A DNA stretch of 64,000 bases from Siphonodentalium dalli (GCA_032622095.1 CP136065.1:56975949-57039948), one strand, 5' to 3'. Numbered from the stretch's first letter, positions 1 through 11,641 are shown. A program made the numbers and translations. Notes: a model not told the origin generated them from the sequence alone.

Positions 1-487
1 TCTAAGCGATCATGGTGTTCAAACATAAATTGATTATGTTGACTCATTCTGGCGTGATTGGAATTTGACTCAATATACATTGGATGACTTAGCGGAGAGC
101 GATTACCCACTGTCAGGTGATACAAGTCTAAGGAGAATTCAATTCCTCTTTATAAATAGGACATCAATCTCATTGTCAATTCTCTTCAAATGAGCTTCTT
201 CTTCCTGGTGGACATAACCTTGAATCAATAGACTAAAATTACCACAAAAAAACAGCCCCGCTGTGGCCTAAACTTGTCTTACAAGTGATACAAATCTCAA
301 ACCTGTTTCAACTAGGGAAAGTGGTCACATCTATTTTCCCAAGAATTCTCAGAGAGGGGCATCTGTCATGTATTGAATAGGCCAATTAGTTAAGCCTCTG
401 CAATTGTTGCCAAACACTATACACATGTTTTCCAAAATAAACTGACTGTGTGTCTCATTTCGCCTTGATTGGAATTTGATTCCACAG
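1..487 (+). repeat. Repeat family L, copy 1 (cut by window edge)
   Basis: First of four related copies of an anonymous unit that opens with a 'gcgatcatggtgttc' block. The others lie at 2578-3531, 3532-3995 and about 5505-6195. No reading frame is conserved among the copies, so I see no sign of a gene. This copy has no family A insertion and keeps the uninterrupted 'ggacataaccttgaatc' site (near 211-227) that is occupied in copy 2, which makes it a useful empty-site control. Confidence 0.7.
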
Positions 488-499
488 AAGGCAAGTTTT

Positions 500-1031
500 T
501 ATGTTTACCCATACCATAGTATGGTAAACATAGTGTCGTTGTCCGGATTGACCACTCGTCGTTCGTCCGTCTGTCTGTCTGTCCGTAGACACTTTACAAG
601 TAATGCGATAACTCAAACATTTTCTATGCAATCGGAACCAAATTTTGTATTAGGATTTCTCAGCCCAAAATACAGATCGAGTTCGAATTTGGTTTTCATC
701 TGAGTTTTTGTTACAGAGTTATGGCCCTTTTTCAACTTAGAATTCACGCATTCTGCCATAACTCAAACATTTTTTATCTGATTGGAACCAAATTTGGTAT
801 GTGAGTTTCACAGCCCAAAATACAGATCGAGTTCGAATATGTGTTTGATCCGATTAATTTTCAAGGAGTTATGACCCTTTTTCGAGAAAAAAACAATTTG
901 TTTTTAAATTGGATTTTTTTAGATTTAGCTCCTTGCTAAATTTAGCATATACAAATATTAAATTTTGTTTGAACTTGAATAACAATAAAAAACAAAAATT
1001 TAATAATAAAAAATATTGACACTTTCATTTA
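500..1031 (+). mobile_element. Pearl-like tandem-core element P1
   Basis: Opens with a short hairpin (gtttacccatac / gtatggtaaac), then a run of gtccgtctgtctg, then about two units of ~150 bp that each begin 'ataactcaaacattt', contain 'ccaaatttt/ccaaatttg' and 'agttcgaat', and end 'gagttatg(g/a)ccc'. The same unit design recurs in P2 (19.5 kb) and P3 (30.4 kb). It resembles the core repeats of pearl/CvA elements known from bivalves. The short frame running through it is not treated as a gene. Confidence 0.55.
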
Positions 1032-2577
1032 TTTTAGTTTTATACGATTAATTAGGTGTGATATCCTGTTTTGAAAATATGAAGATTTTATTGCAATAGT
1101 TTCATGTAATATAATGATATCAATAGATTACCATGTGAACATCCAGAGTATATGAGAGGACATTTTATAGATGTTGTCATTCCAAATGAAATCTGTTATG
1201 AAATGAGTGATGACATATTATACAGAGCTCTGGTGGTCAAGATAAACAACACTGGTGGCTGGCTGTTTGTTTATTCTAACTGTCAAATTGATTAATGGCA
1301 GCATAAGACTGGTGTTTATCCTATTCTTGAAATTTCATTACAGGGTGAGATAAGAGCCCCCACTCACCTATATAAGACTTAGTGTCTTCTAAATTCCATT
1401 AATTTGCTTCAAAAATAATTAACCCTTTCCAAGGTTTCCATAGACACATGCTATAATGTACATGGACTCTTCCTCATATCTCTTAATATATGTTGGGTAT
1501 CTTTGCACACTATTCACTTATATCAATTTTGGTTTTGACTGATTAATTGATTTTTTAAAAATATATTAACCCTTCAGACATGTGCTTTCAATTTGAAATT
1601 AAAATAACAGCTGATGGCCAATATGATTTATCTATGCAATGGGAATCAGGCAGATAAATATACATGACTATTGTAAGTGATGACTTGTTTTGAAAATCAA
1701 TATGGTAGATGTTAGTGTTTCCAGGAACTTATTTTCCCATTTGTTCATATTTTCATGGTTGATTGAATTTTAGGGGCCACAGAGCACTTAGAAGATTAAC
1801 ATTGAAGGTTGTGGCTTTTAGTGTCCAAGCTACTTGTAAAACATTGTAATGTGTGAAACCATTTAATTGAGGGCTAACTTACTTTCTTTTATATGAACGA
1901 TTTAGTGGTCATAGGGTCAAGCATCCTCATCATATTATGTCTGTATAACATTATATAGATAATACTTTTGAATTGTATAAACTACATATATTTTTGAAAA
2001 CCATGCATACACCCCTGTTATGAAACACTTAATCTTATTTAATACACAGGTCAGATCTGATCTTATATCTGTCCATGTTTGATAAACAAATAACTGGGGA
2101 GAATGGGGGAAGGGGGGGGGGGGTGTAATTAAAGTACCATTTAAATATGAGATGGAATCCCCGCATGTATGTCATTCAAAGCAGTCTGGCTTGTCAACAA
2201 ATTATAATTTGTCTTTAGAAGTGAATACATTTTGAATATCTGGCATGTAAAAAGTGTTAAAGATAGGGATTTATCACTTTTGCTTGCAATGAGTTAACTT
2301 AAACTCCTAAACATGTCCTCCGAAATTACTAAACCATTGGATCTTACAGTGAGAGGTCCTTGGGTGAATAGGGACAGAGTTATGAGATTTAAAACTACTC
2401 CTCCCCACCCCAAATACTTTAACCCTTCCTTAAGACAAATTATTTGAGCTTTTGATTTCAAGTTGGGTACTGATATATGGATTAATTCCTGTGATCATAT
2501 CTTTGACAAATTATCAGTTATGACTAGTCGCTATCGCCAAGGTATGGGTTAAACATCTGCCGATCGTGATCGGCCTC
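1032..2577. other. Anonymous AT-rich DNA
   Basis: No coding exon or repeat of the catalogued families was recognised. The only low-complexity feature is a run of 12 G at 2112-2123. Confidence 0.5.
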
Positions 2578-3531
2578 TCGTTTTCTTAAGATATAAAGTA
2601 CGCTACCTACATACTAGTATACATCTTACATCTAAGTGATCATGGTGTTCAATCATTAACTGATTCTGTTTGACTCATTCCGACGTGATTGGAATTTTAT
2701 TAAATTTACATTGGATGACTTAGCTGAGAGCGATTACCCACTGTCAGGGGAAACAAGTCTAAAAAGAATTCAATTCCCCTTTATAAATAGGACATCAATC
2801 TTATTGTCCATTCTCTTCAAATGAGCTTCTTGCGCTGTCCAAAGAGTTTCTGGTGGACATACAGTAATGCTCTAAATAATTGACTCCTTAACCACAGCAG
2901 AATTATGGGTAACTTTTCAGGATTTAGTCGGAAATATGACTTGATGCCATTCATCGGAAAGCTCTCAACGAGAGCTTTCCAATGAATGGGAACAAGCTAT
3001 ATTTCCGACTAAATCCTGAAAAGTTACCCATAGATCTGCTGTGGTTAAGGAGTCGATTATTTAGAGCATTACTGTAACCTTGAATCAATAGACTGAGATT
3101 ACAAAAAATACAGCACCGCTGTGGCCGAAACTTGTCTAACAAGTGATACAAATCTCTCACTTAGTTTCTTAAACCTGCATCAACTAGGGAAAGTGGTCAC
3201 ATCTATTTTCCTAAGGATTCTGAGAGTGGGGCATCTGTCATGAATTAATTAAGCCGATTGTCAAGGCTCTGCAACTGTTACCAACATGTTCAGTATAAAG
3301 TACAGGTGTCCTCAACACAAGCTGCAATATTTTTAAGTATAACATTTTTTTTTACCAAATAATTTAGATATTCATGTATATCTGTAGGCTAGAGTTTCCC
3401 ACTTTCAAATGACAGTACCAGTATATATATAATATTATAAAAAACTTGAACACTATGCACATGTATTCCGACATAAACTAACTCTGGTGACTCATTCCTC
3501 CTTGATTGGAATTTGATTCCATAGAAGATGA
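2578..3531 (+). repeat. Repeat family L, copy 2
   Basis: Starts at the 'tcttaagatataaagta' motif and runs straight into copy 3, so copies 2 and 3 are a head-to-tail pair. It is lengthened by family A element A1. About 150 bp near 3280-3430 has no counterpart in copy 1. Confidence 0.7.
2860..3076. mobile_element. Family A palindromic MITE A1 (TA-flanked)
   Basis: A near-perfect palindrome of ~105-bp arms with ends CAGTAATGC...GCATTACTG flanked by TA on both sides. Paralogous L copies without the insert read 'ggacataaccttg', while here the TA is present on both sides of the element, a direct empty-site proof of TA duplication. TA duplication with a CAGT terminus is the hallmark of Tc1/mariner transposition. 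It has no coding capacity, so it depended on a transposase from elsewhere. Confidence 0.9.
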
Positions 3532-3995
3532 GTTTTTTTCTTCAGATATAAAGTACACTACCTACGTAAACATCTTACATCTAAGCGATCATGGTGTTCG
3601 AACATAAACTGATTCTGTTTGACTCATTCTGGAGTGATTGGAATTTGATTCAATTTACATTGGATGACTTAGCTGAGAGCTATTACCCACTGTCAGGGGA
3701 TACAAGTATTAAGGAAATTCAATTCCACTTCATAAATAGGATATCAATCTTATTGTTAATTCTTCTTACACTGTCCAAAGAGTTTCTGGTGGACAAAACC
3801 TTGAATCAATAACTGTAGCTTCAATCCTCTCCACTACTACCTACACATACCAAGTCAACAGCATGAGGTTATTACCAGGACAAAATAATAAGCAATATTC
3901 TCTTGGAATCTCATTACCTGTACTTGTGCTAGGTATAATGACTCATTTGGTCCTGGACCAGATATTAATATTAAAGGCTACATATCTATTGTAAC
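3532..3995 (+). repeat. Repeat family L, copy 3
   Basis: Begins with the same 'agatataaagtacactacc' block as copy 2. It lacks family A and family C insertions, giving an uninterrupted version of both insertion sites seen in copies 2 and 4. Its distal part ('caagtcaacagcatgag', 'ggaatctcattacctgta') is matched only by copy 4. Confidence 0.65.
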
Positions 3996-4348
3996 CATGC
4001 CTTAATTGTGCCATACGTTTTGTATTTTTAAAACAAAACTATAATATCGCATCTCGGTGTAAGATGTTTTTGGTTGCATATCATATACCCTGTATATACA
4101 TTAACAGGTTGTCATCTCCTTATATGCTAATAATTCATCTGATTCTCGCAAAATTTTGCAAATAAAAGTGTATGATAGAGGATTTGAGTGGGAATTATGG
4201 AAATGCTCATCTCAATAAGCAGAATTCTCAACGTTTCTATGAAATTATGTGAAAATAAAATAGATTTGTCATGACATCTTTGGATGTTAAGAAGCACAAT
4301 TATAAAAACCTATTGTTGTTTTTATTCTTGTACAACAAGATACATATA
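3996..4348. other. Anonymous DNA
   Basis: Nothing recognisable. AT-rich, with no open frame of interest. Confidence 0.4.
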
Positions 4349-4507
4349 GGTTATCACCACCATGTGTGTTTCTGAGATCCGTATTCAAGTCGAGCTGCCT
4401 TCTCTGGGCAGTCTATCGACGAGTCCGTAGGACGAGTCGATAGACAGCCCAGAGAAGGCAGCGAGACTTGAATACGGATCTCGGAAACACACAGGGTGAT
4501 GATAACC
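4349..4507 (+). other. 159-bp hairpin with hammerhead-like apex
   Basis: Two 72-nt arms (about six mismatches) enclose a 15-nt tip 'gagtccgtaggacga'. The tip forms a GUCC/GGAC stem with a GUA loop, set off from the long stem by opposed GA/GA. That arrangement and sequence closely match stem II plus the flanking G-A pairs of hammerhead ribozymes (GAnGAGUCC...GGACGA). The catalytic core is not intact as written: the C-U expected before GA reads U-C, and the GAAA after stem II reads GAGU. It could be a decayed or rearranged ribozyme, or an unrelated foldback that converged by chance. Confidence 0.55.
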
Positions 4508-4509
4508 AA

Positions 4510-5428
4510 TTTATCTTACAATTCGTCCCATAAAAATGCAATAAAACTCAATTTAAAACAGGAACTATTGTATTACGCGCAACACACAACGTACACAATT
4601 CTCAGCACGCGACGTTGTGATAAGTCAAATTCTGAGAAATTCACGTCACTATTCAAATTCACTTTGGCTGGAATCCGATTCAATGAAGAGGCGATATTTT
4701 CGTTTCATATGTTCGACATAATTGTCACTTTTAACAGGATAATTGTATTATTTTATGGTGCAATCTCCTTGGATAGTGATAGTGTTGGCGAGATGCATTG
4801 CCGGAGATGACTGTCCATTCAGAGTTTTGGTGAATTTTGAACTTTCCGACACTTCGACAATCAAGTTCTGACTCGCACTAAAATAACCCATTTAGAGGAA
4901 ATGCAATAAATCACGGACTTTTCGTAAGTATTCAGTTTTATATCCTTAACATAAGATCAAATTAATTTGATTTTCCCTTCTGTATTTTATCGAATAAAAA
5001 TGCGTTCAGTAGCTTTTGATCAAGACCGTACTGAATTACGGGGAATTCCCTACTTCGCTAAAATATAAATTTTCAAAATAGTCCGTATTCGTGCGCGCTG
5101 TAAACAATGTGTAAACTTCGTTCCTTTTTCGATTTCCAAACATTTTTGAGTGGTTATTTTGAGCTTTTTGGGCCCTGTCTCCACATTTTGTCAACTTTAT
5201 TGAACTAATTATTGATTATTTTACATTCGTAGCACACGAGTATATTATTTTACGACTTTTAGTTGGTTATTTAGACGTTTTGTTTTGAAAACAAGCCAGT
5301 TGTCGAAACGCACGTGCACCAGCTGTTGCCATCGAAGATATCCTTGTTGCCATCCAGGATACAAGATCGGAAACCGCCTAGTCGTTTTCGCGTGTATTTG
5401 ATGAAATATAGCTATATTGTAAGATAAA
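4510..5428. mobile_element. Candidate element with 13-bp terminal inverted repeats
   Basis: Bounded by tttatcttacaat at the left and its exact complement attgtaagataaa at the right. The interior is richer in CpG than its surroundings (several cgcg, acgt and gcacgtgc motifs) and single-copy within the window. A 104-codon frame at 4496-4810 (104 aa, plus) crosses the left end and matches nothing I recognise. The CpG content could mean a young insertion or a regulatory/first-exon region; neither can be decided from sequence alone. Confidence 0.35.
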
Positions 5429-5530
5429 ATAATTTATCTTGCATCGATATGGAAATGAACAGATATAGTGATAAACTCTAAGTTGACGAGACTCATGAGT
5501 AGTTGCTGTTCAAGAGTTTCTGGTGGACAT

Positions 5531-5784
5531 TTAACCCTTTCATGGCAGGAGCTGCGCTGGATCAGCATTAAAGATCCTGTGCCAGTGCGATTCTTCCATA
5601 GGGAGCCTCGCTTATATAAGAGAATGCAATGGCTTACAAGGTCAAGATAAATATTGTTAGGCCAATGTATTCTCTTATATATGCGAGGCCCCCTATGGGA
5701 GACTCACATACCGGTATATAAGAGAATGCATTGTCACAGGGTTTTTCGCAAAATTTCAGGAAGCTCCAGTCATGAAAGGGTTAA
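5531..5784. mobile_element. Family C TTAA-flanked MITE C1
   Basis: Reads TTAA-CCCTTTCATGGC...CATGAAAGGG-TTAA. TTAA target duplication with CCC-starting ends is typical of piggyBac-type transposons. Inside are hairpins built on the module 'gcattctcttatatatgcga' and its complement. Copy 3 of repeat L is unoccupied at the equivalent place. The interior also carries 'ggagctgcgctggatcagc' near one end and 'ttcaggaagctccagt' near the other, which define this family. Confidence 0.85.
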
Positions 5785-5822
5785 ATCAATAATCGTAGGT
5801 TCAAGCCTCTGCACTTCTGGAA

Positions 5823-6062
5823 TACAGTAATGCCCTAAATAATCGACTCCTTAACCACAGTAGAATTATGGGTAACTTTTCAGGATTTAGTCGGAAATAT
5901 GGCTTGTTGCCATTCATTTGAAAGCTCTCAGTGAGAGCTTTCCGATGAATGGCAACAAGCCATATTTATGAATGGCAACAAGCCATATTTCCGACTAAAT
6001 CCTGAAAAGTTACCCATAATTCTGCTGTGGATAAGGAGTCGATTATTTATGGCATTACTGTA
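5823..6062. mobile_element. Family A MITE A2
   Basis: Full palindrome with TA flanks. It is ~25 bp longer than its siblings because the block 'atgaatggcaacaagccata' near the centre is directly repeated, a probable replication slip next to the palindrome tip. Confidence 0.85.
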
Positions 6063-6196
6063 CCTCCAGAGTCAACAACATGAAGTTATTACTGGGACAC
6101 ATAAGAAGCAATATCCGCTTGGAATCTCATTACCTGTACTGATGCTATGATTCATTAGGTCTCAATAGATCACTGACCCAACATCAATAAAGGCCT

Positions 6197-6596
6197 TTAA
6201 CCCTTTACCCAACAGAACGGCCCTGTGCCAATGCATTCTTTTATATATGCGAGTCGACCATAGGTCGCCTCGCATATATAAGAGAATGCATTGGCTTAAC
6301 ACATTAAAAATTATAAAATTGTTAAAGAATGTAAGAAAAAATGGTAAAAAGTGTTAAAAAAAGGATTTTTTTAGGCCAATGCATTCTCTTATATATGCGA
6401 GGCGACCTATGGTCGACTCGCATATATAAGAGAATGCATTGGCACAGGGCATAACTATAACCATCACAATGTGGTCAATGAGCCGGTTCCAATGATATCC
6501 ATATTTGTATGGTTTTATTGAGACAGACCCAAGATATTTTAGGCTGTTGAAGCTTTATTTGGCCGGTTTTGGCCGGTTTGTTGGGTAAAGGGTTAA
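6197..6596 (+). mobile_element. Family B TTAA-flanked MITE B1
   Basis: Ends TTAA-CCCTTTACCCAACA and TGTTGGGTAAAGGG-TTAA (one-base differences aside). The interior has two hairpins of the 'gcattctcttatatatgcga' type around an AT-rich linker, then a ~180-bp one-sided tail containing 'accatcacaatgtggtcaa' and 'ccggttccaatgatatcc'. The tail gives the element a direction. It shares the double hairpin but not the ends with family C. Confidence 0.85.
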
Positions 6597-6769
6597 CCTT
6601 TTCTAACCAGGATTGTATAGAATAATGAAGTACTTTTTATCATCGATATTAGGAACAAATATTGATTGTGTTGCATAGACTATGTAAACATATTGTACCT
6701 TTGAACACTGGCTCCCTGCACCAAGTGGGCCCTTTACCATGAGCTCCAAGGATGTTTTCTACTATATTT

Positions 6770-6990
6770 CAGTAATGCTCTAAAATTAAATAATCGACTC
6801 CTTAACCACAGCAGAATTATGGGTAACTTTTCAGGATTTAGTCGGAAATATGGCTTGTTGCCATTACTATGAAAGCTCTTGCCGAGAGCTTTCGGATGAA
6901 TGGCAACAAGCCATATTTCCGACTAAATCCTGAAAAGTTACCCATAATTCTGCTGTGGTTAAGGAGTTGATTAATTAGAGCATTACTGTA
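6770..6990. mobile_element. Family A MITE A3
   Basis: Complete palindrome. The right TA is kept but the left flank reads TTC, so one copy of the target dinucleotide has mutated. It includes an extra 'aaatt' near the left end. Confidence 0.85.
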
Positions 6991-7800
6991 TAGATGCCTA
7001 TATTCCTGATGTTAGTAATGTGAAGGTGAATGTCCCAGTTTGGTATTGCATGCTTTACGGGAATTTTATGAGCTTATTTCCCTCTGCTTTGCTTGCAGGT
7101 ACAATGAACAAATTTCCCCCAGGTAATCAATTCATGTTTATCACAAAATGGGCTCATAAAAGTCACCAAAATCATGTAATATAGTGCCTACTTTCTGCAC
7201 TTTCTGTTATCTGACGTCTGCTTTATTACCTGAACAACCTTCCAGATGAATAATAGAATGTTCCAGTGTACAGCCCTGTTAATTAGCAATGGCTATTGGC
7301 TGAGCGGAGGCAAATGCCTAGGCAAAAATAAATTTCGGCTGAGGTAATTTTCAGAGCCTGCCTATGTTTTATGCAAATTGAAACAAATTGCTGGAAACAT
7401 TGCCTTAATGTCACATCCCACTGTGGAAGTCTGCAAAGTTTCATTGTTGAATGCCAAGGACCACTAAGATAACTTCACAAGGATTATTTTGATAATCATC
7501 AATTTTAAACCAGAAGCAACCAAAGTTTATCATGATAATGGCCTAAGTTCCAATTGTAAACTGAAGTTATGTGTAGAGCTCAGTAGAGTATGCAACTATG
7601 CGGATCCTAGGCTTCTTAGCTGAGGAAACATTTCTGGCTTATGTAATTTCTTTGACTTTGCAAATTTCTGCTAATTATCAGGGCTGAGTGTATACTTTTA
7701 TAACTGAGTGGAATAATCCATTTGTTATTGAATGAGTTAATATAAAAGACCTTACATCCTCAAGCCTGCTCAATATTTTGGCATCTTAAAACAAATTACA
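6991..7800. other. Anonymous DNA
   Basis: No exon or known repeat seen. Confidence 0.4.
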
Positions 7801-8017
7801 TACAGTAATGCCCTGATTAATCGACTCCATAACCACAGCAGAATTATGGGTAATTTTTCAGGATTTAGTCAGAAATATGGCTTGTTGCCATTCATCGGAA
7901 AGCTCTTGGGGAGAGCTTTCCGATGAATGGCAACAAGTCATATTTCCAACTAAATCCTGAAAAATTACCCATAATTCTGCTGTGGTTATGGAGTTGATTA
8001 ATTAGGGCATTACTGTA
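7801..8017. mobile_element. Family A MITE A4
   Basis: Complete palindrome with TA on both sides. It has 'gattaatcgactccataacc' (ATA for TTA) and a matching change in the opposite arm ('ggttatggag'), i.e. compensated variation that keeps the hairpin. Confidence 0.9.
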
Positions 8018-8032
8018 AAATCGTGACCAATA

Positions 8033-8629
8033 TTAACCCTTTCATTAGTAAATACTCATTGACGAGTAGTTCCCTTACGAAATGTTAATAAGTTCAACAA
8101 ACGACCATAGGCTTAGGCTCCACATACTAATTATGAACACTTCCGAACATTGAATAGGACTTATTCTTCTGAAATTTTATTATCTATATACTTCTGTCTG
8201 TCTTCTGCTCATATTTCTGACATTATCGTTTCGGTTGCATGGGTCATAGGTGGCGCTATAATCATCAACTTGTCCCATTGTCCCTACTTTTTGGGATTGA
8301 AATTAAAAAAACTTTGAACACTTATATTGGTCATGTAGGCTTCGTTTGTAAATCCTTCCCAGCTTGATATCCAGACATCTCATTTATCCTTTCTATTCTA
8401 AATACTCATTGATGAGTAGTTATCCCTTAGGAAATGTGCAGACAATAAGTTCAACATTTGTAAATATTAAATATGTGAACATTACCCTCCAATAAATTGG
8501 ACTTCATCTGCACTTCTATTATCAGTCATCAGTTTATTTTTCCTGAACACAGCTCCAGATGAATAATAGACTATTCCAATGTATACATTAATAACTGAGT
8601 GGGAGACTCCATTCAGTATAGAGGGTTAA
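8033..8629 (+). mobile_element. Family F TTAA-flanked element F1, compound
   Basis: Opens TTAACCCTTTCATTAGTAAATACTC (degenerate) and closes 'gtatagagggTTAA'. Family F markers are the palindrome actcattgatgagt, 'ataataagttcaaca', 'cctgaacac' and 'gaataatagac'. The 5' block occurs twice (from 8033 and from about 8385), so this copy is either a solo-end recombinant or an F element inserted in another. The region 8200-8380 between them is unlike other F copies. Confidence 0.7.
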
Positions 8630-9600
8630 TATATAGGAGAAATACTGGTATATTGAATATTATAGAAGTGAGTTTATTGACCAGACAGTCCGTGATTACT
8701 CCTGCAATGATCTTGTATTAGTAATGACACCAGGGAATATCACACTCATAGAATTTAGAATGGTTCGCAACATTAGTTGGTTTACCAAGAAATGGTCACC
8801 ATGGTGCAATCTCTGATATAACTCTCTCGGGCGCCATCTATTGGTCTAGATGTGTCTTTGCTCAATTGATTTGGAGCGCCACTTAATTCATTACAGTGGG
8901 GCGGACACAGCCTATTGTCTTGTGACTTCAATTATTTAAATGCCCCTCATGGATTGGAGCCTCATATCATATATAGTAATTCTTTGTTTTTATTACATGA
9001 TCCTACCCTTATTCCATTCAATAAACCTATTCTATAAATTGTGATATGAAACATTTGTTGCACAACAGGAAATAGTGCCGATTGACCTTTGACTTCCGGT
9101 TTGTCGTCTGTTTATATTCTGTATGCTTAGTCTCAAAATACTATGGATTCCAATGTTTTTACAACAAACTCTAATGAATGAAGAGTTTGAAAAGTTATTT
9201 CATTAAATTTACGCCATTAAATATGTCAAAGACTCTTTATTTATCTAGGACTATATATTTAGCGGGCAAACAACGCATAGTTACATGAATTAATATATTG
9301 TCATGACCAGTGATGATCACCCATCAATTTGCATCACCTGTCGATGGGTGACATCACTTAATTGTGGTGATGTCACCATGGTAACACATGTCAGGTGTGA
9401 GCAGGTGCGTAAAATTTGCTTGAACTCAATAAACACTGTTCCAGATAATTTAATTTGCGATGCTTTGTCACAAAAGTATCGACCGAACTCACTTTGAAAT
9501 AGTTAGTTACATGTCATAGTTTTAGCATACTAGTATGTGGTGATTAGGAATGTAATTAGCAGGTGTGTAATGAGCACAATGACAACAGACCAGTACTACC
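8630..9600. other. Anonymous DNA
   Basis: No recognised gene. A small cluster of short inverted repeats (tcacccatc / gatgggtga and related gatgtcac / gtgatgtc) lies at about 9312-9395. Confidence 0.4.
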
Positions 9601-10047
9601 TTAACCCTTTACCCAACAGAGCAGAACGGCCCTGTGCCAATGCATTCTCTTATATATGCGAGTCGACCATAGGTCGCCTCGCATATATAAGAGAATGCAT
9701 TGGCTTAACACATTAAAAATTATAAAATTGTCAAAGAATGTAGAAAAATATTATAAAAATTGTTAAAAAATGTAAGAATTTTTTTTAAAATTGTTAAAGA
9801 ATGTAAGAAAAAATGGTAAAAAAGTTTTTCTTTAGGCCAATGCATTCTCTTATATATGCGAGGCGACCTATGGTCGACTCGCATATGCATTGGCACAGGG
9901 CATAACTGTAACCATCACAATGTGGTCAATGAACCGGTTCCAATGATATCCATATTTGTATGGTGTTATTGAGACAGACCGAAGATATTTTAGGCTGTTG
10001 AAGCTTTATTTGGGCGTTTTTGGCCGTTTTGTTGGGTAAAGGGTTAA
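9601..10047 (+). mobile_element. Family B MITE B2
   Basis: TTAA at both ends. Its AT linker is expanded by extra copies of 'attgttaaagaatgtaag', and the right-hand hairpin has lost part of one arm ('ctcgcatatgcattggcac'), so only the left hairpin is complete. Confidence 0.85.
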
Positions 10048-11379
10048 TATGCACAAAAAGACTTTATTTGACTGAAATAGACACATGTCCGCATCTATTT
10101 ACTTGTGATTATAATCATTATTCTGGTGAATTATGAGTAACTTTCCAACTGCAACAACTACCAGTTCCTCACCACGTTCCCAGAATGTGTATATAGACGG
10201 ATACTAGAAATAAAACATCGTTAGAAAGGTCAACATAATCTTCTTTATTTCATAAACTTATAAATCTATCGGTATGTGTTTGTGATAAACAATAATAAAC
10301 CAAATCGGTATATGACTGAAAACACCACACCTGCCTTTAGTGTTTCATCCTCGACGCCATATCAACAAGTACAATCCAAAATATTCCTTGAAGATATGTT
10401 TTTCCATCCCACCAAAATCTGGAGCGGACGACATGACATCTTAATGGTGTCATTGAAGGTGACGCAAGTTGACAAAAAAAAACGAAGTGGAAGTGTACTG
10501 TGCTGAACTATTTAAATAAATTGATGGTTAATAACTTAACATAAATGCTATTTAATTAGTCGGAAGGGTGGATTCAGGTTTAGTGATTATTTAGCCAAGG
10601 TGACGATAAAAATAATATACAGCCACCAGGGTACGCCAAGGAAATTATATGGAAAAAATCTGCTTAAGCCACACATTCCCTGGGTGTCTTTTTGCCTGAC
10701 AGGGCGTTTCGCTGTATGACTGTTTTAGAGTGACGTGGACCTTTTAGCTTGCCTGCTGGATTCCAAATTTAACATTAGAATAGGGATGATATCCTATTGT
10801 GAACAAAGCCTGATAACCACAGTAGGGGAATAATCGGATGACATCATGAGCCAGTGTTCTCCGAGTAAGAATAATAACAGTGGCATTTCATGATCAAATC
10901 ATAAATAGATAATCACATATACTTCACTGCAGGAGCTATCCGATCCTGCTTTTATCTTCCTGGGTTCTACGTCCAATTTGTATAAATAATATATTGTCAA
11001 AAGCCTTTTTAGAGATGAACATCAAATCAATAGTCATGGTAGATTGGCAGCGCTATATGGAAAATCAATGCAGTGTATGAGATCTCGCTGCACTATTACT
11101 GCATCCTGAATCTCTAAGACCTCCTCAGGTGCATCAATTTAAATTTTAAGGTGGTGTTTAGATAGCATATATTTATGGGAAAGCTTTTCCCCATTTATTC
11201 CTTACTTACACTGAGTGCAGCATAAATCATCTGCTTAATTGTTAATGATTTATGCTGACTCATCAAATGATTTGTGATGAAGTGCATATATTAAAAATAA
11301 TTGTTAAAAAGGCCTCCTATATATTTCAAAATGGCTAATTTTTAAAAAAACAAAATTTTCCAGGTATGAATTTACATCT
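10048..11379. other. Anonymous DNA
   Basis: No supported exon. A 76-codon frame at 10276-10506 has no domain I recognise. A short hairpin (cagcataaatcat / atgatttatgctg) lies at 11218-11256. Confidence 0.4.
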
Positions 11380-11641
11380 TTAGCCCTTTCTATACTAAAT
11401 ACTCATTGATGGGTAGTTCCCTTAGGAAATGTTCAGATAATAAGTTCAACAAATGACCATTGAACTTATTATCTGAACATTTCCCACCAATGAATATGAA
11501 TCATTCTGCTCTTGTATTATCTGTTTTTCTGCCTGTCGTCTGCTTTTATTACCTGAACACCCCTAAAAATAAATAATAGGCCATTTCAATGTATACATTT
11601 ATAACTGAGTTGAAGAGTCGATTTAGTATAGAAAGTGTTAA
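11380..11641 (+). mobile_element. Family F element F2
   Basis: Left flank TTAG (mutated TTAA), right flank TTAA. It contains the internal inverted pair 'aataagttcaacaaatgac' / 'gaacttattatctgaaca' found in all better-preserved F copies, which gives F an internal hairpin between its asymmetric ends. Confidence 0.75.

Larger units (their letters stand above)
5505..6195 (+). repeat. Repeat family L, copy 4 (interrupted twice)
   Basis: The most diverged L copy, recognised by 'gagtttctggtggaca', 'ggaatctcattacctgta' and the flanking order. Elements C1 and A2 were inserted in it, which accounts for most of its length. Confidence 0.6.

Noticed and set aside
6197-6596. Regularly spaced hairpins of family B as a CRISPR-like array
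   Set aside because: Repeats are inverted, not direct with unique spacers, and are bounded by TTAA as transposons.
8033-8110. Hammerhead-like string in family F (cattgacgagtag ... cttacgaaatg)
   Set aside because: One F copy has gacga, a weak 4-bp stem and gaaa in order, but the preceding C-U is absent and other F copies break the stem and the CGAAA. The motif is explained by the actcattgatgagt palindrome.
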